Source: Acanthaster planci
Lineage: Eukaryota; Echinodermata; Asteroidea; Valvatida; Acanthasteridae
NCBI RefSeq assembly: GCF_001949145.1
Contig: NW_019091402.1
Location: forward strand, 1,756,377 to 1,811,941
Reading direction: 5' to 3'
DNA length: 55,565 nt
In this document: positions 22,856 through 34,300 of the stretch, piece after piece
Position numbering within the stretch: the first letter of the stretch is position 1
Layout: every line of letters begins with the position of its first letter
Translations under genes and position numbers: made by a program
The notes under the pieces: generated by a model
Seen by the model: only the letters and a program-made list of their open reading frames with translations
The model's database searches: none
Told to the model about the DNA's origin: nothing

Positions 22856-23950
22856 ATGGATTCGTCCTTGTCTTGGTACCAGACCATAGATAACGAGTCG
22901 CTGTGGAACGGCACGTGCACGCCTGAGAACACTGTGCTCATCGATGTTGTCAGCGTCGACATTCTATTGTACTCACGGCTCGAAATCGTGTACATCTCCG
23001 TGGTCTTACCAATCGTAGCAGCATTGGCCGCCATCACCAATGGCAGCTATCTCTACGTTGTTGCCAAGATCAAGTCCATGCGAACCGTCACTAACATCTA
23101 TCTGGCCAATCTAGCTGTGGCCGATATGATATACTCGATTTCACTGTGCGCTTCGACGTTCTACTTGTATTCCAATTCCGGAGGTGTACGCGGAAATGTG
23201 CCAGTGGCGCAGAACTGCGCACTCCTTCTTCTGTTCCCCGAGATATGCTACGGAGCGTCGTTTTTCTTAGTTCTGGCTGTCACTGTGGACCGATTTTACG
23301 CCGTGTGCTACCCGCTGAAGCACCGTACATTCACTAAAGCCCGCACGGTCAAGACCACAATTGCTGCCTGGAGCCTGGGCTCGCTGCTTTTTTTACAGAC
23401 AGTGTTGAGTAGTGTCTTTGAACACTTGGTATGTGTCGTCTGGCCCGATTTGCGGCAATATTCCGATCTGCCATCTGTCTTCCGACTCTGTACCGGTATT
23501 TTTACAGAGAAGGTGGATAAACTTGTGGAAAGCCTCCTGGGCATCCCTGTTTTTGTGTTCACCATGCTAGCAAACTGCTTCATGTACATCAAAATCATCA
23601 AAGCTCTGAACAATCGACCAGCACAGCGAGATAACCAACGCGGACCGAGTAACAACGCCGAGCGGACCCGTCGCCGAGTTACTAACATGCTGCTCGCCAA
23701 TACGCTGGTTTTCTTTATGTTAACCTTACCCACTCACATCCGCTTGGCCTTGGAACTGATGACAGAATACATGCAACTTCCACCTGCATTGGACAGACTA
23801 ACACACAGTGCGTCCTTAACGCTGATGGCAAGCGCCCTCTGCTTTATTAACTCGATGATCAACCCCATCATCTACAATGCCACCAACTCCCGTTACAGAC
23901 AGGCGTATTGTGAGGCGTTCCTTCCGTGTCGTCGCAGTCGTACGCCCTAG
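22856..23950 (+). CDS. Peptide-receptor-like class A GPCR, single exon
   Basis: An intronless 364-codon frame with seven transmembrane segments. The extracellular N-terminus (about 50 residues) carries N13-E-S and N18-G-T glycosylation sites. TM1 has the conserved Asn (ITNGSYLYV), ICL1 and TM2 read RTVTNIYLANLAVADM, and the TM3 Cys (AQNC) can pair with the ECL2 Cys (FRLC). TM3 ends VDRFYAVCYPL, a DRF variant of DRY typical of peptide receptors. TM6 lacks the CWxP tryptophan (TLPTH), while TM7 has a standard INPIIY. The tail after helix 8 has two Cys that could be palmitoylated. Overall pattern resembles neuropeptide receptors (neuromedin U, TRH or QRFP type), but I would not name a ligand. 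Confidence 0.92.
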   Translation: MDSSLSWYQTIDNESLWNGTCTPENTVLIDVVSVDILLYSRLEIVYISVVLPIVAALAAITNGSYLYVVAKIKSMRTVTNIYLANLAVADMIYSISLCASTFYLYSNSGGVRGNVPVAQNCALLLLFPEICYGASFFLVLAVTVDRFYAVCYPLKHRTFTKARTVKTTIAAWSLGSLLFLQTVLSSVFEHLVCVVWPDLRQYSDLPSVFRLCTGIFTEKVDKLVESLLGIPVFVFTMLANCFMYIKIIKALNNRPAQRDNQRGPSNNAERTRRRVTNMLLANTLVFFMLTLPTHIRLALELMTEYMQLPPALDRLTHSASLTLMASALCFINSMINPIIYNATNSRYRQAYCEAFLPCRRSRTP

Positions 23951-26900
23951 CGTCGAGTTCAACAGAAACATTTAACAGGACTGTCCAGTTTCACAGAACC
24001 TGTACACAACTACAAGGCAAGCACACGTTAGGTGGTAAGAGCACTCTAACTTTTAGGGGTGCACATCGAAGCCGGTTACCCAAGCAACCGACCTATGATG
24101 TTAGGAATCAGTACCTCACAAAAGAATGCGCAAAGTGTAGAAAGTATTTTGAGGGGAAACAGGGCTTGAGGCTTCATGATATGCTAAACCAGATTTTTGC
24201 ATTCAAGTCCACCAGAACAGTCCGGTTAAATAGTGCATTTTCAGGTTTGCTTTTTTCTGGGATTTTTATCTCGTTTACTTTTTCACTAAATTCAAGGTAC
24301 TTGGTGAGGTACAAGTGTATATGGGTATCCGTCTTTTAATTCAACAGAAATCCTTGTCCAAGTACTATACCATGTATTCGTAAATGCACATCACTAATGG
24401 CTTTGAATGGCACCGGCAGCCAGGGATTTTCACTTGCAAATTTGAAAGGCTGAACATTAACCAATCGACACGAATGAAAATAGTGCAAGGTATTCATTAC
24501 AACAGAAAAAAGGCTCCTGGTCTACGATGAAACTGCTTTTCGGCCTACATTAACACCATGGTACTAATGAAAAAAAGTAAAGACTTTTGAGTCGTAATTT
24601 GACGTACATATCCCTTTCGCACCCTACGTATTAAAGTTTAAGCCGCGCATCCCAATTATGAAAGAGACATTGCAAGCAAACCGGTTTGATGTTCACCTTT
24701 GATTGTAGCTTATTACACTTCTGATATTGGTCTATTCTAACGTACTGCATGTTCTCCATCACTTCATGAAAAATTGCTTAGTTAAGTTGCAGCTGATTAC
24801 AACACTTAAGGCATTCTCAAGTGTTGCAAGTTAGCGTTCGCCACTGCTTCATGAAATTGAATAGTTTATCAGCGGGTAGCTGATTTTAGCAATCATGGCT
24901 ATTCGGCAGTGTTGCCTGTACAGTGTTTTCCATTTCTTGGTGGAAATTTAGTGTCTTTATATCTTTATATTATTCCTCCACAGTGCCATCTCACGCTTAA
25001 TTTGGGAACAGATCACTCGCTTATTTCGTGGACATTCAAATGCACAATGAATTTGTTGTTGAATAAACCACGTAGGAACTTTTCTCGCGCGCACGCTAAA
25101 ACTGACAAACGGCTTACGCTCTGTGCACCTGTTCATTATGCTCATGAAACGATGTAACAATTTCTTTCTTTATCTTTTTTTACCGTGAGTAAACGAAACA
25201 CTTTATGACAAAAATGTTACTGCACCGTTGTACGTAACTACTGCAAATATTGCCGACACTTTAGGTCGGTTCATACTTGGCGCAGACGCGAACACAAACG
25301 CGAATTTGTGACTTCGGATCAAAATTTCTTCGCGCTGTGAATTCGCAAAAGTTGAACACATTTCAACTTGAGTGAGATTTCGCAATAAATCTTTCTAAAG
25401 GGCAAAAAAATTCACTTTGCTTTCACATTCGCCTGCAGTATAAACAGACCTTTAGGATTATACATGTACGTATTATACATTCCCACTAATAATATCATAT
25501 TTTCCTGTGCTTCAACCACGGTCACTTTAAAATATCAATCACACTAGATTTGAAAGCACCATAGCATAATGGGTCAAACCTCACAGTAATCCACTCTTTT
25601 TCATTACTTAAAAACCTTTCAAAGCTTCGTCGTGATGCATTAAGACGGCAGAAATCTCAGCACAGTTTCTGACAGAGTATCATTCAATGTAGTTTCTGTT
25701 TGAGCTTCTTATCCTAATGTGTATATCCACATACATACAGCCACGGCGCATGCTGTGGTGAAAATTGCCGATAAAAATTCCGTGAAACTGGTAATTAAGA
25801 CCCCCACCCAAGAAAACTACAAATTCCACTGCAACACAAGAAAGCACTCTATATTTTCGGTATAGTTTACCGGTTTAATGGTTTACAGGTATACCATTTC
25901 TGGTAAATTATAAAACACTGCTTATGATATTACTGTATTACAACGCGGCTATTCATTATTGGAAGTGCATTTCAAAAGAAACATTGTCACAGCCGATCTA
26001 AAAACGTCGTGTCTAATTAAATTATCATTTTTTTTAATGTTAAATACTCAAGTGTTGAGTTGTGTTTGCGATCAAGTTGTAACTTTCTTTTTATTACCAA
26101 ACGTTGAAAAGTGACAGTTTCTGACTGAGTGATACCACACTGCCGATCTACAGAAAGGGTGTACCTTGGTAAAAACGTCGTGTTGTACATCCAAATTGGA
26201 TGACATTTATGTATTTTATGTACTAATTTGTGTTGAATATTATGTAGTCCTATTCTTGTAGGATTTTTCGGCTCAACATGTTCATTACTTCAAGAACGAT
26301 AATTATCCCAATTGCCAGTACTTAGAAAGATAGCACAATCTCCTACAACATACTGAATTCACCATGGTCACTATTGCATCTCTTACAATATCTGAAATGC
26401 CCAACACATTATTATTAATATCAACAAGCTGACTCTTTAATGGACAAGAATTCTCCAAATGGCCCACGGCACGCTGGAAGATGCTGTGGTTAATATTCCA
26501 GGTAAACGCTAAAATATGTGCACAATTAAACCAGTGTTCTCTCACTGAAGGGTTTACAGTTTGGTATCGACACGATGTAATGTCAAGTCACTGATCGAAT
26601 CGTCTTATGCATTTTCTTTTCAACTGCATATTTAACTCGTGAATATGATCTTAAATTTAACCTCTGTGATCGAATTATTTATTGATTACAAAAACATGAC
26701 AGGTGAGTCTCTTAATGCTATGACATTACACTTTTAATGTTTGTAACAAGTGGACACTGTTGGGTATTCCGATACGCAGCAACTTTATAATTAGGTTCTC
26801 TGTTGTATTGTTCAAGTGTGATTCCAACGAATTGACTGGGGCATGACTGGGGCACAATTTCCGGGGGGGAGGGAGGGTCACCCTATAAATGATCATTTTG

Positions 26901-27169
26901 GAACAGTGCTCGAGCTTGAAGGAGCTGGGCCTCATAAAAATTCAACTCTAGTATTTGTAGATAGGTTTGTCACAATGTCTGGGAAAAAACAACTCTTGCT
27001 TTGTCTTTATGAAAACACATATATTGATTTTCAAACTTGGTGTGTTATTAAAAAGGACACTGTGCTTACTTATCTATTGGATTACAAATTAATAAATGAT
27101 GTGGTGTTCACCTGTGATCGCGTGAAAAAAAATGTGTCAAATTGTTACCTTATTGGTATTGATGCAATG
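23951..27169. other. Non-coding; 3' flank of the GPCR and of NME6
   Basis: No gene supported. ATTAAA near 24630 could be the GPCR poly(A) signal. A MITE copy lies at 25264-25450. A 164-codon plus-strand frame at 26843-27337 overlaps the NME6 last exon antisense and is treated as a shadow. Confidence 0.4.
25264..25450 (+). mobile_element. MITE-like repeat, copy 2 (inverted relative to 10348-10523)
   Basis: It begins GGTCGGTTCATACTTGGCGC and ends TTCGCCTGCAGTATAAACAG followed by ACC. Inner blocks AAAGTTGAACACAT and TCAACTTGAG match the reverse complement of the 10.4-kb copy. GGT...ACC termini suggest the true element ends. Confidence 0.65.
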
Positions 27170-30100
27170 TCATCTGTAGTCGTGACTTATTCTGTCGACA
27201 TAATGCAGGGTTCTCCGTTCACAGAACGTGACCTGCCCTTTCCGGAACCAAGGTTCCTGGTTCTGGTACCAATCTTCCACATCGAAGTCGGGGAAAAAGA
27301 AGGATGTCTCCTTCCTGGCTGTCTCTGCAGAGTCTAAACCGGCAGAAATAAGGTCAAGTATAAAACACAAACCAATATTAAACATGCGGGCTTTGGAAAA
27401 TAAGAGGTGTATCTCTTATTTTGTTCTTCATTTTTTTATTTTCATGATGGCCAAAATTCTTTTTTTTTTCATTTTTAAACAATAAGTAATTTTTCTCTTC
27501 GCCAGAGACACAAAACTGAAGAAGGCATGCTGAACGAGAATATAAGATATTTGAAGTAGCTTATTTGAGGGAAGTTTGATTACAGTTTATAGCAGTTTCA
27601 AAATAATAAGACAGTTACATGTTTCACCTTGCTACTCAAAGGGCCATGCAAAACAATTTTTAAAATGAAAGGCCTAGAAATGCACAGAAATGTGCCAGAA
27701 TTTCGGATACTTTGTTAGTCTTAAAGTTTCTTTCTTTGGTGATTTGTTGTTTAATTTCATGACAGTGGGCACGTAAATTTTAGATGAAAACATTTTGGGA
27801 CCAAAACTTGAGCAGAAATCCCCTGAAATTGAACAGGTTCTTCCCGGAATGTCACAACACCAGAAGCACCCTAGTGTGTCAAGAAAGCACTGAAAATTCT
27901 AAAATGGTTACAAGAAGGTACTTTTCAGCACAGTTAAACTGAGGAAGATTTTAAAAATAGGGTTTGTTTGTTTAATACCTGTGGGGTGCAGAAACTTCCA
28001 CAATTTTTTTTTATTCAGGAAACGTCCCTGAAAGAACCCTTTGTCTCTTTAAGCTATCATCTGCTAGCTGTCTTCAATTTTTGGGGGAGTCCAAAATGAT
28101 TGCTACATTTCACATTGTCGCAAGCAAAACTGGCCTGCAATACCTGAGCCATGAGTGGCATTTCTTGTGTCCGTTAGCCCAAAGCGTGCCCTCATAGAAT
28201 CCGGTGCTTCATGTATTGCCCTGCATTGGAGGCGACAGAAAGTAAATCCAAGGGATGATTCAGTGGTACAGTCGTGGTTGTACTAGGGGAGCCGGGCTGG
28301 GCTGGACATTTTTTTCTACAGTACCTTGTGGTAAATACAAACGGAAAAATTCACTTAGTTGGTAACAGCAATGTGTTCTAATATATGATTCAAGGTGTTA
28401 CGGTAAACTTTAATGAGTAATAAGGCCGAAAATTTACTTCTAATCCAACTCGTTTTATTTTAAACTTTATGTGGTGTATCATGCTGTTGGGACTAAGGGA
28501 AAAATTCACCCATCGGGACCATACCTCACATGGATTACAAGCCACCTGCTCGAAGGGACTGATGCCTATCTTGAAAATCATCAAGTCAGACCATCACTCA
28601 AAAATACATTTTTTAAACACTTTTGATGGAATCTGATAGGAGCAAATAATCCATCGACTGGGCTGCCAAATATTCCAACACTCAATTATTTGAACTGTCC
28701 AAACCTTACTGCCTAAAATGAAGAAATTAATACAATGTGCACACAAGTGTGGTTCCAATGCAGTCCATGGCGATACATTTATATCCTCTAGAAGAGAATT
28801 TCATGATCAAGGAATGCACTATAGTCCATTTCATATCTGACCTGAACGTTTTGGTCGGTCCCATGAGCTGTCTCCACCTGATTACTGCATCCTCTCCAGC
28901 CAAAATGTGGACACTGACTGGCCCACTGGACATGAAGCCAACGAGACGGTTGTAGAAAAACCGGCCTGCATGTAAGTAAAAAAACAACAATAGAGATGGA
29001 CTTCCATCAAATATGTGTTTGTTTACTTCATAAAATACATGTGCTAGTACTGGTACAACTGCATGGCATGCAAATGAAATCACACTTACAAAATGTTTTC
29101 TTCATTTAAAATTCCCTAGACAACACTAATCAACTTCATCGAGGCAATCACTCATTTAAATAAAGATCTTTTTAGAAGACAAAGGTACATGTAACAATCA
29201 ATCTGGTCACATGACATAATATCCATGTATACACCAAGTTCAAGTTCCAAAGCAATAATGCAAAACAAACATCACACGTGAAGCTGGACTGTAACGGAAA
29301 ATGTCCTTATTAGTACCTTCCAAGGTTGAGGCTCATGAAAATAGAGTTTTGTCAACCTAAACGTTCTGTTACATACATGTATTCCCCCACCTTGACTGAG
29401 ACACAAGCCTGCTAACTGGGTAAAGTACATTGACTGGTAGTCACTCTATGTAAAGGGAACGTAAATGCATGTAATCCACTTGCCTTTGTGCTCTGCGTAA
29501 AACCTCTCCACAATGCTGCTTGGCAACCTCTTTTCTAGTGAACGCACAAAGTAAAAGTTGTTGTTCAGTATCAACTGTTTCACTTCCTTCAAAATCGGGA
29601 AAAAAAGACAAAATAAAAGTTACAGAGGCTCAGAAATTACTTGTGACTTTCAAGTCTACTCAGATGAAAACTCGTCTCCTGCTAAGGAATGAAACTTTCA
29701 CCAAAAGGTAGAGGCCTTCTTGCAACAGGCTTACATCTCCTTTGTCTTAAAAGTACCACTTTATCTTCATGATCTTACTGGAACCCAAAGATATGTGACT
29801 GTCATAAATGTTATGATCTTAACCAGTGTTAACAATCCAGTGCTACCAGCAGATATGAACCCAACCAAATAAGTTTCAAAATTTAACATTTGATTTATAC
29901 CATTATGGCCAAAATCTATTTAGATTTGTCATTGCAAAGTACTACATGTAGTTATGGCCTAGGCATATTCGCATGTGTAATACCCCCCACACCCATTGGA
30001 AAACCCAGCTCCGTTACGCCTGGCACTGTCCCGTTTTAAAAAAGACATGTAAAACCAGCTAAAGTTGTGGCACTTTCGTATTTATGCACGTGGATCCGAC

Positions 30101-30266
30101 ACGATGTGGGTCTGGTCATGTATGGCGGTTACGCTCGCTCTCGGCCCTAACGAGTAACGTTAGGCCACTATTTTCTTACCTGAAGTCGGTGAGGGTGAAC
30201 CACAACGTTCGGTTTAATTATTGCAAGTGTTATCTCTAGTGCTCTTAATGTACTACTTTTACTCAT
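27170..30266 (-). CDS. NME6: Nucleoside diphosphate kinase 6 (NME6-like), complete, 5 exons
   Basis: Coding exons are 30180-30266, 29484-29586, 28842-28965, 28144-28220 and 27170-27333, total 555 nt (184 aa). The single NDK domain opens with TLAIIKPNVV. It then has the NME6-type block EHKGRFFYNRL followed by ASGP-like MSSGPV, and the active-site segment FGLTDTRNATHGSD with phosphate-accepting His128. The C-terminal part FFFPDFDVEDWYQNQEPWF matches the NME6 tail (human FFPDF...RWY). Length agrees with human NME6 (about 186). The family transfers gamma-phosphate between NTPs and NDPs; NME6 is reported as mitochondrial and weakly active, which I cannot judge here. The second intron uses a GC donor. 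A CTCF-like pair lies about 100-140 bp upstream of the ATG. Confidence 0.93.
29478..29484 (-). other. NME6: GC-AG splice donor in NME6
   Basis: The end of exon 2 reads AAAG followed by GCAAGTGG. Only a GC donor joins this exon in phase (G + GC giving the Gly of HKGRFFY) to the exon at 28965. The rest of the donor matches the strong consensus expected of GC-AG introns. Confidence 0.8.
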
Positions 30267-30362
30267 AATTCCAGAATTATTTCTAAGGAAAGAGGGAGAA
30301 ACACTTCTACCAAAAGCTTCACGAAATCTTCATGGAGGCCGCCATTTTGTTTTGCATTACGT

Positions 30363-30407
30363 GCGCCCTCTACCTGTCATCAATAAAGCTAAGATATAGA
30401 GGGCGCT
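30363..30407. promoter_or_regulatory. Pair of oppositely oriented CTCF-like motifs upstream of NME6
   Basis: GCGCCCTCTACCTG (minus-strand motif) at 30363-30376 and TATAGAGGGCGCT (plus) at 30395-30407 flank a 20-bp spacer, 100-140 bp upstream of the NME6 start codon. The minus-strand copy fits about 12 of 14 positions of CCASYAGRKGGCRS; the plus-strand copy shares the AGAGGGCGCT core. Function is inferred. Confidence 0.35.
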
Positions 30408-31313
30408 CTTTTACAATTCGTCCAGACACTTAATTCAAAGCAACTTAATTCAAAAGGGAAAATACCGCCTGAGGCTGTTGAACCGTGAACAAGCACATTC
30501 GTCTGAATGCAGCCAAAAAGAGCAGGATAAAATTAAATGACCACACACACGCGAGTTACGCAGGAACGATAGTACTGTATATTTTATTTCAAAACTGATA
30601 CCGCTGAAAAATACTTTCTCCTTTTATTCCCAGCGAGTTGATACATCCAACACGAGGTATATTACAAAAAGAAAGTTCAATTTTAAAAGCTATTTCACTG
30701 AAACGTATTTGGTCCTTAAATGCATTCATTCTTCTCCTGCATAACCTTCAAAGACAAAGTGATATGATACAAGCGAGCAAGACATAGATAAATACTCAAT
30801 CAAATCATAACATTTTCACACGTTGGTTCAGAGTCACCAGTGTTGATAACAATAAAGCAGATACTTTAAATTTCTAAAGGTAACTTATAATACCCAGAGT
30901 ATATACACACTTTTCATAAATGGTAAGCCAAAGGGACGACTTATTTAACCTTATGTGAAAGACTTAATATTTCAACATTCCTGAGAGTTGTGTTCAAGTG
31001 TTATTTCAGGAACTGGTGAAAATGTATTACATGAATTTTTCACTTGCATTATTCTTAAATTTCTTGGGATGGGATGGGAAGGGAGAAGGGGCTGAAGCTA
31101 TGAAGACTAGATCCTCTCTGAAATATGAAAAATAACAAAAAGGAAAATCAAATAATGATAAGTGGAAATTAAACTTAAACTTCTGAATTGAACAAAAAAA
31201 AGTTTTGTTCACTTTCAACATTACCCCCCTGAAAAAAACACCTCAGCATCCCATCTGCCATAAAAATAACCACCAAAATTGGTACAGGTGGTCCTGCTAA
31301 ACACAAAGATGAA
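30408..31313. other. 3' region of P450 gene B
   Basis: Downstream on the minus strand of the P450 stop. Reverse AATAAA signals lie at 30593-30598 and near 30624, giving a 3' UTR of about 0.7 kb that ends about 300 bp from the NME6 start. No other gene seen. Confidence 0.45.
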
Positions 31314-34300
31314 CTATCTTCGTGGAATGGCACAGATTTCAAAAGGCTGAGGAGACAAGCTTATACCCCCAACCCCTCGGAAGGACAGGGCTGGTGAGCC
31401 CTCGGGCTTCTCGAAAGTGAAGCGATGAAGGAGGTGGGTGAAGAAAAGGAAAAGCTCCATCTTGGCAAGCTGCTCGCCTACACAGGAACGGCGCCCTACA
31501 ATAGCAAAAATTGAGACTGTATTTAGAATGACTTCAGGCTGGGGAATATTTGGGGTGGATAAAAGCTTGGAGCTTTCTTGTGGCACTCGGTGTCAATGAT
31601 GGGCATGACAGGTGGATCAGCAATAATCAATTGATTGTGGTGCACTATTGGTCGATCCTGTGCGAAATTTCTTTCTCACTGTTTTCCAAACACCGAGTCT
31701 TGCACTGTCTTCAAAACATTGAATCTTACAGAGGAGAGAAGTAAAAAAAAAAAAACATGACTGACTGATAGTGCTGTGATGAAAAGACGAAAGCACAATC
31801 AACCACGATCGCAATGTATTCCACATATCATGTGGATCCAGTAAACACACACCCAACATCAATTTAGAGGTACATGTAACATGTATGGATCTCTCTGAAA
31901 GTCTACATGTAGGACTAAGGCAGCAATAAAAAAGAAAGAGGTGAACTTTCTCACCTATACAGAAAGGCAACAACTCATCTGGCTTAAGCACCTCATGATG
32001 TTCATCCAAAAAGCGATCTGGATTAAACACATGAGGCTCGGGCCACAGTGTTGGATCAGTTCCCAGGGCCCATAAATTGGGTAAGACGAGGGTCCCCTTT
32101 GGGATGTGGTGCTGCCTGAAGGTCACATCACCGGAAGCCTCGTGTGGGACGCCCAGTGGAATGATGTTACCAATCCGTTGGACCTCTTGGAGGGTGGCAA
32201 CTGCGTAGGGCAGCCTGTTCCGGTCCGACAGCCTGGGGAAGCGACTGCGGCCCACGACTCGGTCAAGCTCCTGCTGAACTCGGGCCTGGACCTGCGGACA
32301 GGCTACCATGTAGAGCAAAGCCCACTGTAACGTCACGGCTGAAGTCTCGGTGCCCGCAGCGAAAAGATCCGCTGTGGTGCCGTGCAGGTCGTTCACTGTC
32401 ACTCCGGACTTGGTGCAAGTCATCTCCCTGATAATGACATCCATGAAATCCCTGAGGTTGCCGGGATCAAAGTCCTCCCGATGGTCCTCCAGCGCAGCCC
32501 GGCTGAAATCGCAGACGTACTGTGTGTTGTCCAGGCACTCTCTAACCACTGGTACAAACTTGGCCAAAAGGTGAGAGTAAGGCATAAACAGTATCGCCCC
32601 AGTGGCACCGCCCATGAGTTCAAGATTCCGATAGATGGCTCGCAGGAGCTCTACAAACCGTGGATCGGTGTACTCATACCGGGACCCAAACACGACCAAG
32701 CAAATGACGTTGGCTAAGGCACTGGACAGAATGTGAGACGGATTGAAAGGGCACCCTCTGTGGGCTCGTATTGCCTCCAGCAGGTGTCGTGCCTCGGTTG
32801 AAATCCTGTCTTCAAAATGCGGCTTGTTCAGTCCAAAGTCACGCATGAAGTGCAGCGTTATCCTGCGCTGCGCTCTCCAAAGATCCCCTGAGGCTCCCAC
32901 AACACCTGTGAAGATTCAAGAAGTTAATAGATCAGCTGAAAAAAAAACTAGGCACACCAGCCGATGGATTTTATACCGTCACTTCTGAGACCCTTTAGTG
33001 CGAGACCATGAGGCCTCCTTGTCAATCTCCCTAGTGGAGAATTCTTGAGGAATTTCCACCAAGTACTATCTGTGAGGAACGCATTCTCACCTCTACACTG
33101 GTTCTAGATCCAATTAAATGCAGCCACTTCAGAGCAGCTGCCAAATGAAGGAGCCTGCTCAAACAAGATCCAACAGGTCTCCCTGACCCTACAAAACATC
33201 ACAGGATCACACAGCGGCACTGTTTGACAGATTATCAGCACCCATTGTCTCATTAGGCCATTGTCTCTGTTAACTAGATATTCTCATACTGAAAATAACA
33301 ACAAAAACGGAATGAGAGAGGCCTCTCTAAAGTAGCACGTAGTAACTTCTGAAGTTGGCATTTAACAAAAGTAGGACTTTGACTGGGGAAAAATATGCAA
33401 AACAAAACCAGGTCAACCCTTCATAAACCAAATTCTCCAAACTGTTCTACCAGAGACCAGGCCCTTTATTTTGCCAACCAAACTGTGAATGTCTTTATCA
33501 TATGCAACAGAGAATTTGTCTGCAGGCATCTTGAACCTGAGAGGGAAGTAAGTGGTTTAAGTTTGAAGCCCAAGACTTGCTTTGTAAAGTTCAACAGTTT
33601 TACAACTGGAAGCACTAAGTCATCTAGTGGCACTCTCGTGAAGAGATTACATGTATCGTACAGAAATAGAGACAAGGCACCAGAAACATGTACAACTGAA
33701 TATGCTCTCGAATGCAGTACTTAAGAAGCGATGGACTGTTCATCTCAAGAGTCATTCTGCACATATTTCTTGTATTGTACACTTATCTTGCCATCTTGAG
33801 CTTGGGGATATATATTAAAAATATACTCACCGACACCACCTTTCAACACTTTCTCAAACACCGATAATGACGGGCGACCATTGAGCTGTGGGTAATGGCG
33901 AAATGCATCTTTAATCACATCATAGCCGTGCAGTACAACCACGCGTCTGCCAAAGATCAGATCAATGTTGACGACTGGTCCGTACCTCTGGGACAATCTA
34001 GTCAAGAATGCATTGAGAAAACCAGAGAAGACTTTTTTGATGTTGGAATACGATTACCTTTTTTTTTTTTCAATGAATCATTCTATATTCTAGAGCAACA
34101 AAATTCAGTGTGTATTTCAAGTAAGCAGAGAGCAAACTTACATGTAACAATAAGCCACTTGCGATTTAACTCTGAATAAAATCTGGTACACTGTGTTATC
34201 TGATTGCACAGAGACTTAACAATTTGAATTCCCCAGTCTAAAGATACTGTTGCTATACTCGTGATTCGGGGCAAGCTTTTGCTTATCGACCACCATCTCT

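Noticed and set aside
26843-27337. 164-codon plus-strand ORF
   Set aside because: Its second half is antisense to the NME6 terminal exon and the rest is low-quality sequence; treated as a shadow.
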